A stretch of 64,000 bases of DNA, taken from assembly GCA_043228905.1 (NCBI GenBank), contig JBHGNT010000017.1, positions 17,608,001 through 17,672,000 on the forward strand, read 5' to 3'. The notes under the pieces are model-generated. The model ran no database searches. It was not told the DNA's origin and worked only from the letters and a program-made list of their open reading frames with translations. This DNA is from Azolla caroliniana. Lineage: Eukaryota; Polypodiophyta. This document shows, piece after piece, positions 39,941 to 50,674 of the stretch (within the stretch, counting starts at the first letter, position 1; every line of letters begins with the position of its first letter). The translations under genes were made by a program, and so were the position numbers.

Positions 39941-41329
39941 AATCATTGGTCTACACAAGTTGTCGAACTCCACACCTTTCGGGCGGACTAGGAGAATCGA
40001 TGCAAGGAAGGTTGTGGTTTTTAGAAGCTCGACAAAGAAAGCATGGGCACCGTTCAGGCCAACCTCACAAAAGATTACAATATAAAGGGCCATGGAAAGC
40101 TTGTAAAGCTAATCGAAAATCTGTGTATCATTGCGCTTAATAGACTTCTATTTGTCTCTGATACTCTGAGTAACTGTGTTGTCTTTCATTTTTGTTGAGT
40201 TTTTCGTAATCATTTGTATACACTCGGTTGTAGTCGGCTTGTCATCTCCACAATCGCACAGTCTCAATTCGATTCACGCGTAAGTTTTGGAGTTGGAAAT
40301 CATCGAACGAGTTCATAGCGAAACGAATCCCCCTTTATCCCCGACCATAAGACCTTGAGTCGAATCGCCAAAGGACTAGAGCTTCAACACCGTGTTATCC
40401 TAAGCCAATAACAACATCATTTGTTTGATCATATGCTTATACTAACCTTTGTATCCCAATAGAAGTGAGATGTAATGTCTCATCCTATTTGCTCTATATA
40501 CAATTTTCAAGTAATATACCACGGTGCATCTTTCTTTAAAAAAGTTAAAAAAGTATATGTATAAAAGCATATATATATATATATGCACATGCATATAACA
40601 TACGTACGTACAAGCATACATAAAGCACAAAAACAACACATATGCAAACATCAAATAATATACAAGAGGAGGACATACATAAAACCAAGTACAAATAAAG
40701 AATGGAATATGAGTGTTGAACTGCATTGACCACCTCCAAACGAAGGACATGAGACAAACATAAAATACCATCAATGTCCCATACAACCGAATATTATCTC
40801 CTATAATGTGTAATACCTTGGTTGTTGAATCATGGATCTAAAGAAGAGAGCTTAACCACACCAAGAGAGTTGTGACAATGTCTCAAAATGTCTTTGTGAA
40901 GAGGGTAGCTAGTCCCATTAATTTAGCCCAATACCTAAAGCTCCCAAACCACCACACATTCCCATGCGTCATACAATCATATGGGTTTGTGCAAAATCCT
41001 AGGATAATTGGTTTCCCAACTATCCTCCCCTTAACCCATGAAATTCGGGTATAAATTTGCTCCATAAGGTTGTGCCTATAACATACTCTTAGTTTCCAAA
41101 ATATTGCATTATTGTAATGATAAATCAAAATTAGGAAAGTTTATTTATGGACAAGCTCATTCTCTCAAGTAGCATTATGTATAGTTTGATTCAACCATTT
41201 AATTTTGAGATCTAAGGTTTGTTTAGATATAAAATATTTACCCTGCACATCATTTTTCTAGCAAATAAGTTTTAGGAGATAAAACCTTGTCTTACCAAAT
41301 CTTCTATGGTTACTAGTGACTACATTGTT
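39941..41329. other. AT-rich spacer, no recognised gene
   Basis: It contains a TA microsatellite (about 40565-40584) and low-complexity open frames only. Confidence 0.5.
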
Positions 41330-42210
41330 CTCAAAACCCATTAGTTCTTCGAGGATGAACATCAACAACATCAAGAAAATCAATATGATAACTAGATGCA
41401 TGAATGTGCATTAGGACTATGAAAGGTCCACAATAGCATGGCACTATTTTAACACACATAAATATAGATAGAGTCTTGGAATAACAAGGTATATCCCAGA
41501 ATATGTTTTTTGCCAGGGTTAAGAACACAATGATGTTTATTATTATCAACATAAAATTGTGCTCTATCTTAATGTTATCTCATGCAATATGCAACATTTC
41601 TTGCATATCCCTAAGAAAGGTTTGTGTACTCTCGAATTAATCTTGATGAAAAGTAACACCAATAGGTGCTCACAATTAAAAACTAAACAATATCAACATA
41701 AATGGACTATATTCGATTGAAGTATATATACAATACTTATAACAAAATCTATTAAGGTTGTTTTCCAACTTTGTAAGCACCTTCGTTGGCACATAGGCTC
41801 GAAGCATATCCTCAAAAAATAGATTGACTCAGACAAATTGACCATCAAACTATGGATTATCCAAGGAACTCTGCTCAAAGTAGTTCCTAGCTTTTGGAAG
41901 ACTTGAGTCTAAAAGTCACTTGTAAACTTTAAATTTGTATCACTAACTATAAAATCAAAAGAACTCGTCAACGAATTGGTTATACATCAAGTCATGTGTT
42001 GTTAGTGTGGTTTTAGTTGGCATAAACCTAACGAATGCTATTAATCAATTGACAAGTACCCATTTTAAGTCATGATCTCTTCGTGTTCAAGGCTAGTTGA
42101 TAATATATCCTTTATTATTATGAATACCTATGGGATGTAGAAGACTTCTAGCTTTATGTCACTCAACCTTATTCACCTAGCATTGCACAATTTTTGGACA
42201 TTAGAATGAG
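41330..42210 (-). pseudogene. Decayed gypsy integrase
   Basis: Reading leftwards, a degraded zinc region lies near 42200-42150 (CPKIVQC-x-VNK), then segments resembling FVPTKTTLTTHD, QFVDEFF, FDGQ at about 41840, ESTQTFLRDMQEMLHIA (about 41600) and YCGPFIVLMHIHASSYHIDFLDVVDVHPRR (about 41345-41430), which matches the integrase C-terminal GPF module. Many stops and shifts are present. It belongs with the RT remnant at 45900-47150 as one old element, separated by LINE insertions. Confidence 0.68.
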
Positions 42211-42224
42211 TGTTCAACATATTC

Positions 42225-42679
42225 TTTGCGGAACGGGGAAATCATACACATCCATACATGTTAGAGCCCATACCGTTATCTGCCATTCGAACCATTGCTT
42301 CCATGCGACTTAGCTCACATGCATTGCGAAGTGAAACAGGGCGTTGGGGTACAAGTGATGAGAGTGGTTGGCTATGCACACTTTGCCCTAAACAAGTTCG
42401 CGAGTCTGAGTATCACACTTTGATACAATGCTTTGCCTTTGATCATATTCAACCATGCTTTCCACATCTCTTTGATCGAGCCCAATCTTTGCATGAATTC
42501 CTCTCACAACCACAATGTGCACTCTCGATTGCAACATTCATTGGTAAAGTTCTTGAACATCGAAAGTCACTACTCACTTTCACACGTATCACGTGAAATG
42601 TAATATTTTTGGTCTCATAGGTCATATTTGACCTCCGAAGACGATAATATAATCAATCTATCTATCTATCTATCTCTCT
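42225..42679 (+). mobile_element. LINE 3' end 'A1' (zinc-finger C-terminus and tail)
   Basis: The frame to 42596 encodes the ORF2 C-terminal region (LSSHALRSETGRWGTSDESG) with a zinc-finger pattern (CTLCPKQVRESEYHTLIQC). After the stop, a short 3' UTR ends in a 6-bp hairpin (42619-42634), then GAAGACGATAAT and a TCTA/CT microsatellite (42655-42679). It is truncated at its 5' end inside the gypsy remnant. Confidence 0.8.
42619..42634 (+). other. Terminal hairpin of LINE A1
   Basis: AGGTCA, loop TATT, TGACCT: a perfect 6-bp stem 20 nt before the microsatellite tail. Confidence 0.75.
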
Positions 42680-43492
42680 TACGCGGCCAAAATATCTCGA
42701 TGTATTCTTACCACATGCACTAAGGGTTGCCATTGGACAACTTAGAATATCATCTCACCAACTTGAGACTGATAATGGTCGTACTAATGGAGTCCCTAGG
42801 GAGGAAAGGATATGTAGGTTATGCCACATAGAGATAGAGGATGAGTACCACTTTACATGCAAGTGTCCCACCTATGCCGAAATAAGGGCAAACTACCAAG
42901 ACATACTTGGTTCCCCTCCTACCCTCCCCAAACTATTAGATACGCTAGATATAAAGAAATTAGGCAGATACCTCCTAGAGCTAAAACAACACAGAGAGAA
43001 TAAGTTACAAAATGGTGACAATAATGTTGCTAATGTTCAGCAACATGTAAGAAATGAAGTTTTTTAGGAACAGGGGGAGACAACAAATGTCGACACACCT
43101 GCACCACTCAGCCTTTTCCTTGATGGAGCAGAAAACCAAAGAAGAACGAGACGCCCTCAGAAACCGGCTTTCAAAGAAACTCGACGTGGTTTGAAGCAAT
43201 AAAGAAAATAAGGGAACGTGAGCTACACCGCCTAGAAGCCATGGTTGGGGCACTCTATAGACTAAAACCATGGGTCTCACCCACACCAAAACCCTTTGAC
43301 CTCCCACTTCTTTTCGAGAGGCTTGGGTGGAAATGAAATTAGGCTTAATGCAAAGTCACTTCCTTTTATCGAGTATACCATGTTTTGTACACTACTAGAA
43401 CTCTTTTAGTTTAAGTTCTATTTTTACTTTATTTTATTTTAGTTCTGATGATTGGATAAATACCCATTTTGTTGTAAACCAACTGTCTCATG

Positions 43493-43506
43493 GGCCAATT
43501 TTGGCC
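43493..43506 (+). other. Terminal hairpin of LINE B1
   Basis: GGCCA, loop ATTT, TGGCC: a perfect 5-bp stem (plus an outer G-T pair), at the same place as in A1 but with different paired bases. Both are preceded by GTCTCAT and followed by GAAGACG. Confidence 0.75.
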
Positions 43507-43518
43507 TTAAGAAGACGT

Positions 43519-43520
<2 letters not shown>

Positions 43521-43602
<82 letters not shown>
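43521..43602. repeat. CT microsatellite (about 80 bp)
   Basis: An uninterrupted CT run that forms the tail of LINE B1 and the junction with B2. Confidence 0.95.
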
Positions 43603-43603
<1 letters not shown>

Positions 43604-44721
43604 GGTGTATTAGAGAGACCTTTGGTGACAATGTTATCACGTCAACTCCGAAGCAAATCAATAGTACCACATGACATTATTAGAGAAAAGTTCAGTTTGC
43701 CCCCGATGTTAGTAGAAACACTTTTCCAAGTGGTAGTTTTTATTCATCAGATACATAGCCAACCACAAGATAGGATATCCCATAGCTTTTGAGGCATCTT
43801 GATCCCTATCTGAGTCCGGAGGCACTAGCTCTTGGTATAACACTATAGTGAGTTGTTTACTTGCAAATGGTATAGACATTAATAACCTACCTCCCCTTAA
43901 GTACAACCATGGGAATGATCAAACTTCAATCTCTCATGAAGACCGTAATAAAGTAATACGCCAGGAAATATGGCAAATTTACACCTGATTTAAATGGATC
44001 ACCCCATGAGCACCACTCCCAGCTAAAATGTTGTACTATAAGGAACACTTATTGCAGTTTAGTAAGTTAGGTTTTATTACACGACCAAAATATCTAGATA
44101 CATTCTTATCAAATGCACTAAGGGTGACCATTGGAAAACTTAGGATATCATCTCACCAACTTGAGATTGAGAATGGTCATGCTAATAGAGTTCCTAAAGA
44201 GGAAAGGCTATGTAGGTTATGTCACATAGAGATAGAGGATGAGTATCACTTTATGCTTTTATTATTCACCAACATGTAACTAATGTAATTTTTCAGGAAC
44301 AAGGGGAGACGATGAATGTGGACACACCTACACCACTCGGTCTCTCTCTTGATGAAGCAGAAATGCAAAGAACAACCAAACACCCTCGAATGTTGGGCTT
44401 CAAAGTTCTCAACGTGGAGTAGAAACGATTAAGAAGATAAGGGAACGTGAGCTACCCCGCCTAGAAGCTATGGTTGGGGTACCTTTTACATTGGGACCAC
44501 GGGCCACATCCACATCGAAACCCTTTGACCTCCTGCTTCTTTTCGAGAGACTTGGATGGAAATGAAATTCGTCCTAGCCATTTCCATATGTTTAGCTTAA
44601 GGTCTACTTTATTTTATTTTTACTTTCGATGAATGGGTAAATACCTCATTTTTGTTGTAAACCAATTGTCTCATGGGCCAATTTTGATCTTAGAAGACGT
44701 TAATCTCTCTCTCTCTCTCTC
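43603..44721 (+). mobile_element. LINE 3' end 'B2'
   Basis: This is a longer copy of the B family starting right after the CT tail of B1. It covers more of the ORF2 C-terminal region (LPAKMLYYKEHLLQFSKLGF ... RISSHQLEIENGHANR ... CRLCHIEIEDEYHF) with several stops. It ends in a decayed version of the same hairpin (about 44675-44690) and a short CT tail (44705-44721). Confidence 0.78.
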
Positions 44722-45001
44722 CTAAACAAGTTCAAGAGTCTAAGTATCACACTTTGATACAATGCTCTGCCTTTGATCATATTCGACTATGCTTTCCACA
44801 TCTCTTCAATCAAGCCCAATCCTTGCACGAATTTCTCTCACAACCATGATGTGCACTCTCGATTGCAACATTCATTGGTAAAGTTCTTGAACATCGAGAG
44901 TCGCTACACACCTTCACACGCATCACGTGAAATGTAATATTTTTGGTCTCATAGGTCATATTTCACCTCCGAAGACGATAATATAATCTATCTATCTAAT
45001 C

Positions 45002-45053
<52 letters not shown>
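44722..45053 (+). mobile_element. LINE 3' end 'A2'
   Basis: It starts at the CT tail of B2 with sequence matching A1 from its zinc-finger region onward. It keeps the hairpin with one mismatch (44953-44968), GAAGACGATAAT and a TCTA/CT tail to about 45053. Confidence 0.78.
45003..45053. repeat. CT microsatellite (about 50 bp)
   Basis: Tail of LINE A2, preceded by a few TCTA units. Confidence 0.9.
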
Positions 45054-45055
<2 letters not shown>

Positions 45056-45059
45056 ATAT

Positions 45060-47150
45060 AAGGGATATCTAGAGTACAAACCTTTAAATTATGGTAGAGC
45101 AAACTATTAGAAATGTGAAAGGTCAACTTTGAATGTATGACGATTTTAATGGCATCTTTACCAAATTACGCTCTTTTGAGGAAATTATCACCGAGGTATT
45201 TCCCTCGAAGTTGATAAAAAAAGATTAGATTTTGATTTAGTGATGATAACGATGCGAACTCCACTCCCTCAAAGTTGATAAAGAAGATCTTATTTTGATT
45301 TAGTGAAGTTAAGGATTTCAATTTCACTCCCTAGAAGTTGATAAGAAAATATCATATTTTAATTTAGTGAAGTTAAGGATATCAACTTCATGAATACAAC
45401 TAAGAGCATACATAATTGTGTTCATTGAACCTTTACAATAACAAATGAAAAAAATCAAAGCCATGGATGGCATAGCCCGTCGACCTTTACAAACCAAGAA
45501 GATAATGTTGATCACAAAAATATTTTAAGGATTTGTAATCAGTTGTGACCACAAACAATTTCCACATAAATAGTGCCTCTAAGTTTTAAACACATAAATG
45601 GCTCCATTATTTTCCCCTTTAAACGTATATAGACATTGAGAAGAGTCAAGTTTCATGCTTTCTACATCTTCGTAAAGAAGAGTGATGTTGATTGCATAAT
45701 CATTAATGTTCAAGCAATATGAGAGTTCAAGCAATATGAGAGTTGGAGCAATGCAGACCCGTTCCTTGACGATTAATAAACTTATGCTTTCGACCTTTTA
45801 AGAAATCAATAAATAACGTAATCAATGATGAAAATTTAGGGATTGACTTTCGCAACAAACAAACAAAACCAAGAAATGAAAGAAGGTCTCAAATAGTATG
45901 AGTAATATCCTAGAGTGACACTTCTTTGTTTGAAAAGGATCAATTGAAACACCCTCACTAATTAAATGTCCTAAGTAGTTGGATCCTCTGAATTCAATCA
46001 CATTTCAACATTCTCATGTAGAAATCTTGGTCTCACAATGTAGGGATTAGAAAATGAACATGAGCGCAATGTCCATTCAAACTATTGTTATAAATGAGAA
46101 TATCACCTAAGAAAATGGTGACAACATGACCAAGTTAACCTAGAAAAGTGTCACTCATTTATTGTTGAAAATTCGTTGTAGCACTAGTGATGATGCCAAA
46201 TGGCATGATTAAAAATTCACAATGGCCACAATGCATACTAAATGTGGGTTTCGGAATTTCATTCTTAGTAATACTTATTTGATGGTAGCCACTTCATAGT
46301 TCAATGTTGGTAAAGAATCGAGCAATATTGTCATGTTGCCAATGGCACACGATGTGAATTCATCTCCAAATGACAGATTTTGTCTATTTTAAAATACTAC
46401 TCCACAATATCTGAAAAGGTTTTAAACTTGTGACCTCTACTATAACAACATATGTGCCTAACACGATAGTAGCTTACTTAATATTATCTAATATCAAAAC
46501 AAAAGGCTATTATAAATATAATATGCACAAAACCATGGTTTTTGCATATGAATGACCCATGCAAGTTTTCCATACGTAGAAACTATGGAAAGTACATTGA
46601 ATTTATTAAAGATCCCATTAGGGGAGAGACACTATATAAATGTGTCGTTTGAATGTAACAGGGGATATAAATTTAAAAAAGATTTTCTTTTTTCTGTCAT
46701 CAATCATGTCTTTGGTGAATCTATGTGTGAGATTTCCAGTTCTCCAATGACTTGGGCCCACCTAGTGGATAGAGCCCCCCCACTTGTCCCCGTACATGAC
46801 ACAATGATCACGACATCGTGCAAATTATCAAAGCAGATGGTGATGGATACAATTTTTTTATAATCACTTTATTCAAAGGTCAATAACTAACACATGTTTG
46901 TTTTGTTCCCTCTTTTGTCATAACTAAAATAAAGGTGACCGATCCTTGAGGAATATTTAATTTGACGAATGTGATCTATCCTTAAGTAATCCACAAGTAG
47001 TATTGCGATCTCATCCTTTTCAAGCTGGCTTAGTCAATATGGTGGAATTCTCATAGAAACAAAAACTAGTATAAAATCTATTTTATGGTCCATGTTGTGC
47101 ATAGCTGGTAGTTCCTAAGGAAAAACATCATTGAGATCGTTAATGATTGA
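45060..47150 (-). pseudogene. Decayed gypsy RT and RNase H region
   Basis: Reading leftwards from about 47130, fragments resemble the gypsy RT: HKIDFILVFVSMRIPPY-x-LSQLEKDEI, SGYHQISITKNEIPKPTFSMHCGHCEFLIMPFGI (about 46290), then LGDILIYNNSLNGHCAHVHFL where LDD should be. GRRAMPSMA (about 45470) resembles the end of the RNase H region. Stops and indels are everywhere. It is the upstream half of the element whose integrase lies at 41330-42210. Confidence 0.7.
45201..45390. repeat. 63-bp imperfect tandem repeat, three units
   Basis: Units begin TCCCTC(G/A)AAGTTGATAA or TCCCTAGAAGTTGATAA at 45201, 45265 and 45328 and each contains TTTAGTGA. The period equals 21 codons, so it would have kept the frame of the old gypsy pol. 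Confidence 0.75.
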
Positions 47151-47711
47151 ATCATGTACTCTTTGTTTATGAAATGCATTTGATTCACATTAACATTCTA
47201 ATGATAATATTGAAGCACAAGACTCATTAATAATTGAAAGAGCATAAATACACTGATATGGATGAGACGAGTGATTTTGAAGGATTTATTGTGCATTGAA
47301 TAAAGTGCATAACACTAAATAGTGTGAATGTGATCAGATGGTTAATCAAATTGATGCACGATTTTTTATTATAAACCAAGGATAACCAAATCAACGGATC
47401 TTAGTTTCATCACATTAAAATCAAGCTTTTCTACATAGGAACCTATGCAAATAAGCAATTTCACTTATCTCATGATAGTTAAAATCATTGTTTTCTACAC
47501 TAGAAGATAAGAGTGTGAGGTTAATCGAGAATGTAAAGAATGGAGGATTACTTTTAAATTTAGGGATTGAGATGACCCTTTGAGGCCAAGTGTGAACTTG
47601 CTTGGGAGTTGTGAGTCTAGTTAATATAAATATGAAGCTTAGCTATCTGCATTTGACACATTATTCAACCACATCGATATTATGATATTGTGGTGATGAT
47701 TAGACAATTGT
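47151..47711. other. AT-rich stretch, probably upstream part of the decayed gypsy element
   Basis: No readable domain was found. Gag and the start of pol would be expected here on the minus strand but cannot be supported. Confidence 0.35.
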
Positions 47712-47810
47712 GGCGAGTGCATGCCAATACCTGGTATGACTCGAAGCCATAATGGTGGTATGGGATGCCGCTCAAGGCTTAGGAATCAACACCCTTCTCT
47801 CTCTCTCACT
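47712..47810 (+). repeat. Left arm of a dispersed inverted repeat
   Basis: The segment from GCGAGTGCATG through TGGTGGTATGGGATGCC to AACACCCTTCTCTCTCTC matches the reverse complement of 48640-48764. The arms are about 0.8 kb apart. The element type is unknown. Confidence 0.65.
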
Positions 47811-48639
47811 CATCTTGTCCATTTCCTTATTTATATGAAGTATAACTACGAGTGTGGGAGCATAAATGTTCAAATGTTTGTTGTATCTTTTTGTTTATGT
47901 GCATGCATGTGTTCGACTTTTAAGTATTTACAAAGTCATGATAATGTGAAAATACTTTATTTGTATATAGATATGAATGTGTAAGTTTAAGGGTTTTGAA
48001 GCGTTATACATGTGTGCAGGTGTATATGTAGTGTTTAGACATAGGTGTGTATTTGTAAATGTTTGTGTTTTTATCTTGCGTGTGTGTTATGAATGTGTGT
48101 AAGTGTATGGATAGGTTTAGTTTGGTGAGGAGGAAAATGGATAGACTTTAGGAAATGACTTCAAAAATATATTTTAAAGTTTTCTTGGAACGTAAGGGTA
48201 TTCTGGGGATTGTAAAATTTCCTTCCTTTTCCCCGTGACACACAATATAGGGAGTGAATGAATATGAAACCTAGGCTCGAGGGTCTAAACCTACTTTTGA
48301 GGCTGAAATTGTGGCTTAGCACACAAGAACTACTACATTGTGGATTGTCATGTATTTTTCGTCCTCTATTCCTGTTCCCCTTTCATTCTCTTCATTCTTT
48401 GTTTCTTGTTCGAGAGCAATAAAGAGGCACTTGTCTTGTGTTGGGAGGTTCTCGCAAGGAGGGTGTGCGAGAGGAGTGATAACCTATTCCCCTTTTTTTC
48501 CCTCACGTGGGGATTTCCACGAAGGGGCTCTTTGTGGAAAAATCCATGTGGCCTTTTATCCCATGGGTAAAATATTAGAAATATGATCTAAAGTAAGCAT
48601 ATGATAACGATAGAAGATAGATAGATAGAAAGGAGAGAG
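47811..48639. other. Spacer between inverted-repeat arms, no recognised gene
   Basis: AT-rich, with TG-rich stretches near 47880-48110. Short open frames show no familiar motif. Confidence 0.45.
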
Positions 48640-48764
48640 AGAAAGAAGGGTGCTGATACACCCGACCACCCCCGAGCGAAGGGATCAAGACGGACTCGAG
48701 CCTCGATTGGCGTCCCATACCACCGGCGTGGCGTCGAGTCGTACCTGGTGCTGGTGCGCTCGCT
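48640..48764 (-). repeat. Right arm of the inverted repeat
   Basis: Reverse complement of the 47712-47810 arm, with more GC and extra bases (TCGAGGCTCGAGTCC). GATA and GA microsatellites adjoin it (48613-48650). Confidence 0.65.
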
Positions 48765-50169
48765 ACAAGAGTTGACCCACTAGAAGAACAGAGTCTCGAC
48801 GTAGTCAAAAGATGATAAAATGAGGGTAGCTAGGCCTCTTATTTATAACGATACCCAAGGCCCCCAGGCAAGTTCAAACTTGGCCTAATGGGTTGTCTCA
48901 ATCCCGAGGATTAAAAGTAATCCTCTCCTTCTTTACACTCTCGTTTAACCCTCACACTTATCCACGTGTATAGAATACTACGGTAAATTCTTACCACGGG
49001 ATATTATATGGTCATGCCCGTAACATAAACATATATGCAATTAGTTGATTTGGTAAAGACTTTCAGGTAATTTGAATTACCCAAAGATTTTTCACTCCCT
49101 TGAAATTTTAATTAAACTACATTTCCACACACTCGAGAATTTTTGTTCTCCTAGAGCTCGAGCATTGGGTTTCTTGGAATGTAGTTTGTGGGTTCAACCC
49201 CCTTCATTCGTCATATTCTTTTCTTCATAACATTTTCTTCAAGATTACGATTTGTGATTCCAATTTTTGCTCGATTCTCATGCAACTCACTAAACTATGG
49301 TGTATTGATCACCTCAATGTGGAGATAAAAAATACACCTCTTGGCAAAATAAAGCAAATTTGTGCGCAAGTTAGCATTCAATGATTAGATTTTCTAATCA
49401 GAAGTATTATGGCAATCCATGTTTGATCATGAATCTCAAAGAATAAATTAAAATCTTTCTTTCATATATAAAACTCAATATGTAAGGGAAATGCTCCCAG
49501 CAATCAACAATAATCTCTCAAAGGCTTGATGACAAGATACAATTAAGTTCTTTACAACAATCAACAGTGTGACATGGAGTAGGAGAGGGAAAGATTAACG
49601 AAAGAAAAATATGGAAGAGCATTCTTGAATCTCCAATTGATGACACATCACCTTGGTCGACGACGCTCTTTTCCTGACAATGAGCTCTTTTCCTCCTCGA
49701 CAAACATTTAAACCTTCCTTAATTAGTGGCATGCTTATATCTTGTGCATTATAGACCACCTTTCCTCTTCAATTGCCCCTAGTGAGATTTCACCTAATTG
49801 TTTAAGTGGTTAGCTCTTGCTTGATTCTCGAACCTCTATCTCCTTCCAATTATGTCTTCAACCATAACCTTAACATATCATAAACACGACACTTAGGCAT
49901 TTCTCTCCCTCCACACATGCCACATTACGATACTATCCTATATAACCAGTCTTAATGTTGCCTAAACTTCCATTTGTAAAGATTTAGTACACACCATGTA
50001 TAGAGAAGGATGCGATCGTATGAAATTCAACACAACTACTAAGCTATGATGAAATGATGAACTACCAGAGACGCTTGAAACTTCAGAGTTCTTTTGGAAT
50101 TCAACACATTCCACTAATTTTTCCTAAATTTCAAAGTTTCCTAGTTTGATATTTGTCTTTTGAATAAAG
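48765..50169. other. AT-rich region, no recognised gene
   Basis: I see no coding motif, LTR pair or RNA gene. A B-box-like sequence (antisense GCAAGTTCAAACTTGGCC near 48870) stands without a matching A box. Confidence 0.45.
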
Positions 50170-50477
50170 TGTTGGGGACAAGTCCCTCAATGCGGAAGTG
50201 CAAGCAACATTCGTGATGAAGAAGAACCTGTGTATGAGAATGAACGAGATACTCATGCAGAGAGAGAGAGAGAGAGAGATAGGCACAAAAGAAGCTTTAT
50301 ATTCCAATCGTAATAGTTACAAAGAATGACAACAACCTCCAACTTAAGGTTACAAAGTCACTATATATAGTGACTATCCTAGGGCAACTGCCCTTTATGC
50401 TATTTACAGAAATAGCCCAAACTTGGGTTGTCCAAAGGGACAGTGTGAATATGTCCATTATACACTTGTATTCGACA
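50170..50477 (-). repeat. 3' LTR of copia-H (308 bp)
   Basis: On the plus strand it runs from TGTTGGGGAC to TATTCGACA. A GA microsatellite lies at 50262-50278. Boundaries are set by the TG/CA ends and the adjoining polypurine tract. Confidence 0.75.
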
Positions 50478-50488
50478 CTCCCCCGTAA
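50478..50488 (-). other. Polypurine tract of copia-H
   Basis: On the minus strand it reads TTACGGGGGAG, directly before the LTR. Confidence 0.75.
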
Positions 50489-50674
50489 TGGGCACATACA
50501 TGGGTTATCTAAAAAATTACAGGTATACACAAGGTTTATCGGACAGATCGGTTTTGTTAGAGTCAGCAAGATCTGAAGACAGAAGACCGAACCGGTTGGG
50601 TCGGAAGAGCTGAAGCCGATCCTCAAAGAACCAATGTGGGTGGTCCAAAACCATCTTGTGTTGTCTGTCCGACT

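Larger units (their letters stand above)
42680..43602 (+). mobile_element. LINE 3' end 'B1'
   Basis: It begins right after the microsatellite of A1. It encodes RISSHQLETDNGRTNG ... CRLCHIEIEDEYHFTCKCPTYAEIR, another LINE family's C-terminal zinc finger, then a stop near 43065, a 3' UTR, the hairpin at 43493-43506, GAAGACGTTAAT and an 80-bp CT tail. Confidence 0.8.

Noticed and set aside
40442-40786. Hydrophobic minus-strand ORF as a membrane protein
   Set aside because: It arises from AT-rich and TA-repeat sequence, and its Cys/Tyr/Val composition reflects low complexity.
40883-41128. Possible LINE or integrase C-terminal fragment on the minus strand
   Set aside because: Residues such as ISWVKGRIVGKPII look protein-like, but no family motif could be matched with confidence.
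48860-48885. tRNA-like sequence in the AT-rich region
   Set aside because: Only a B-box-like match is present; no A box lies at the required distance.
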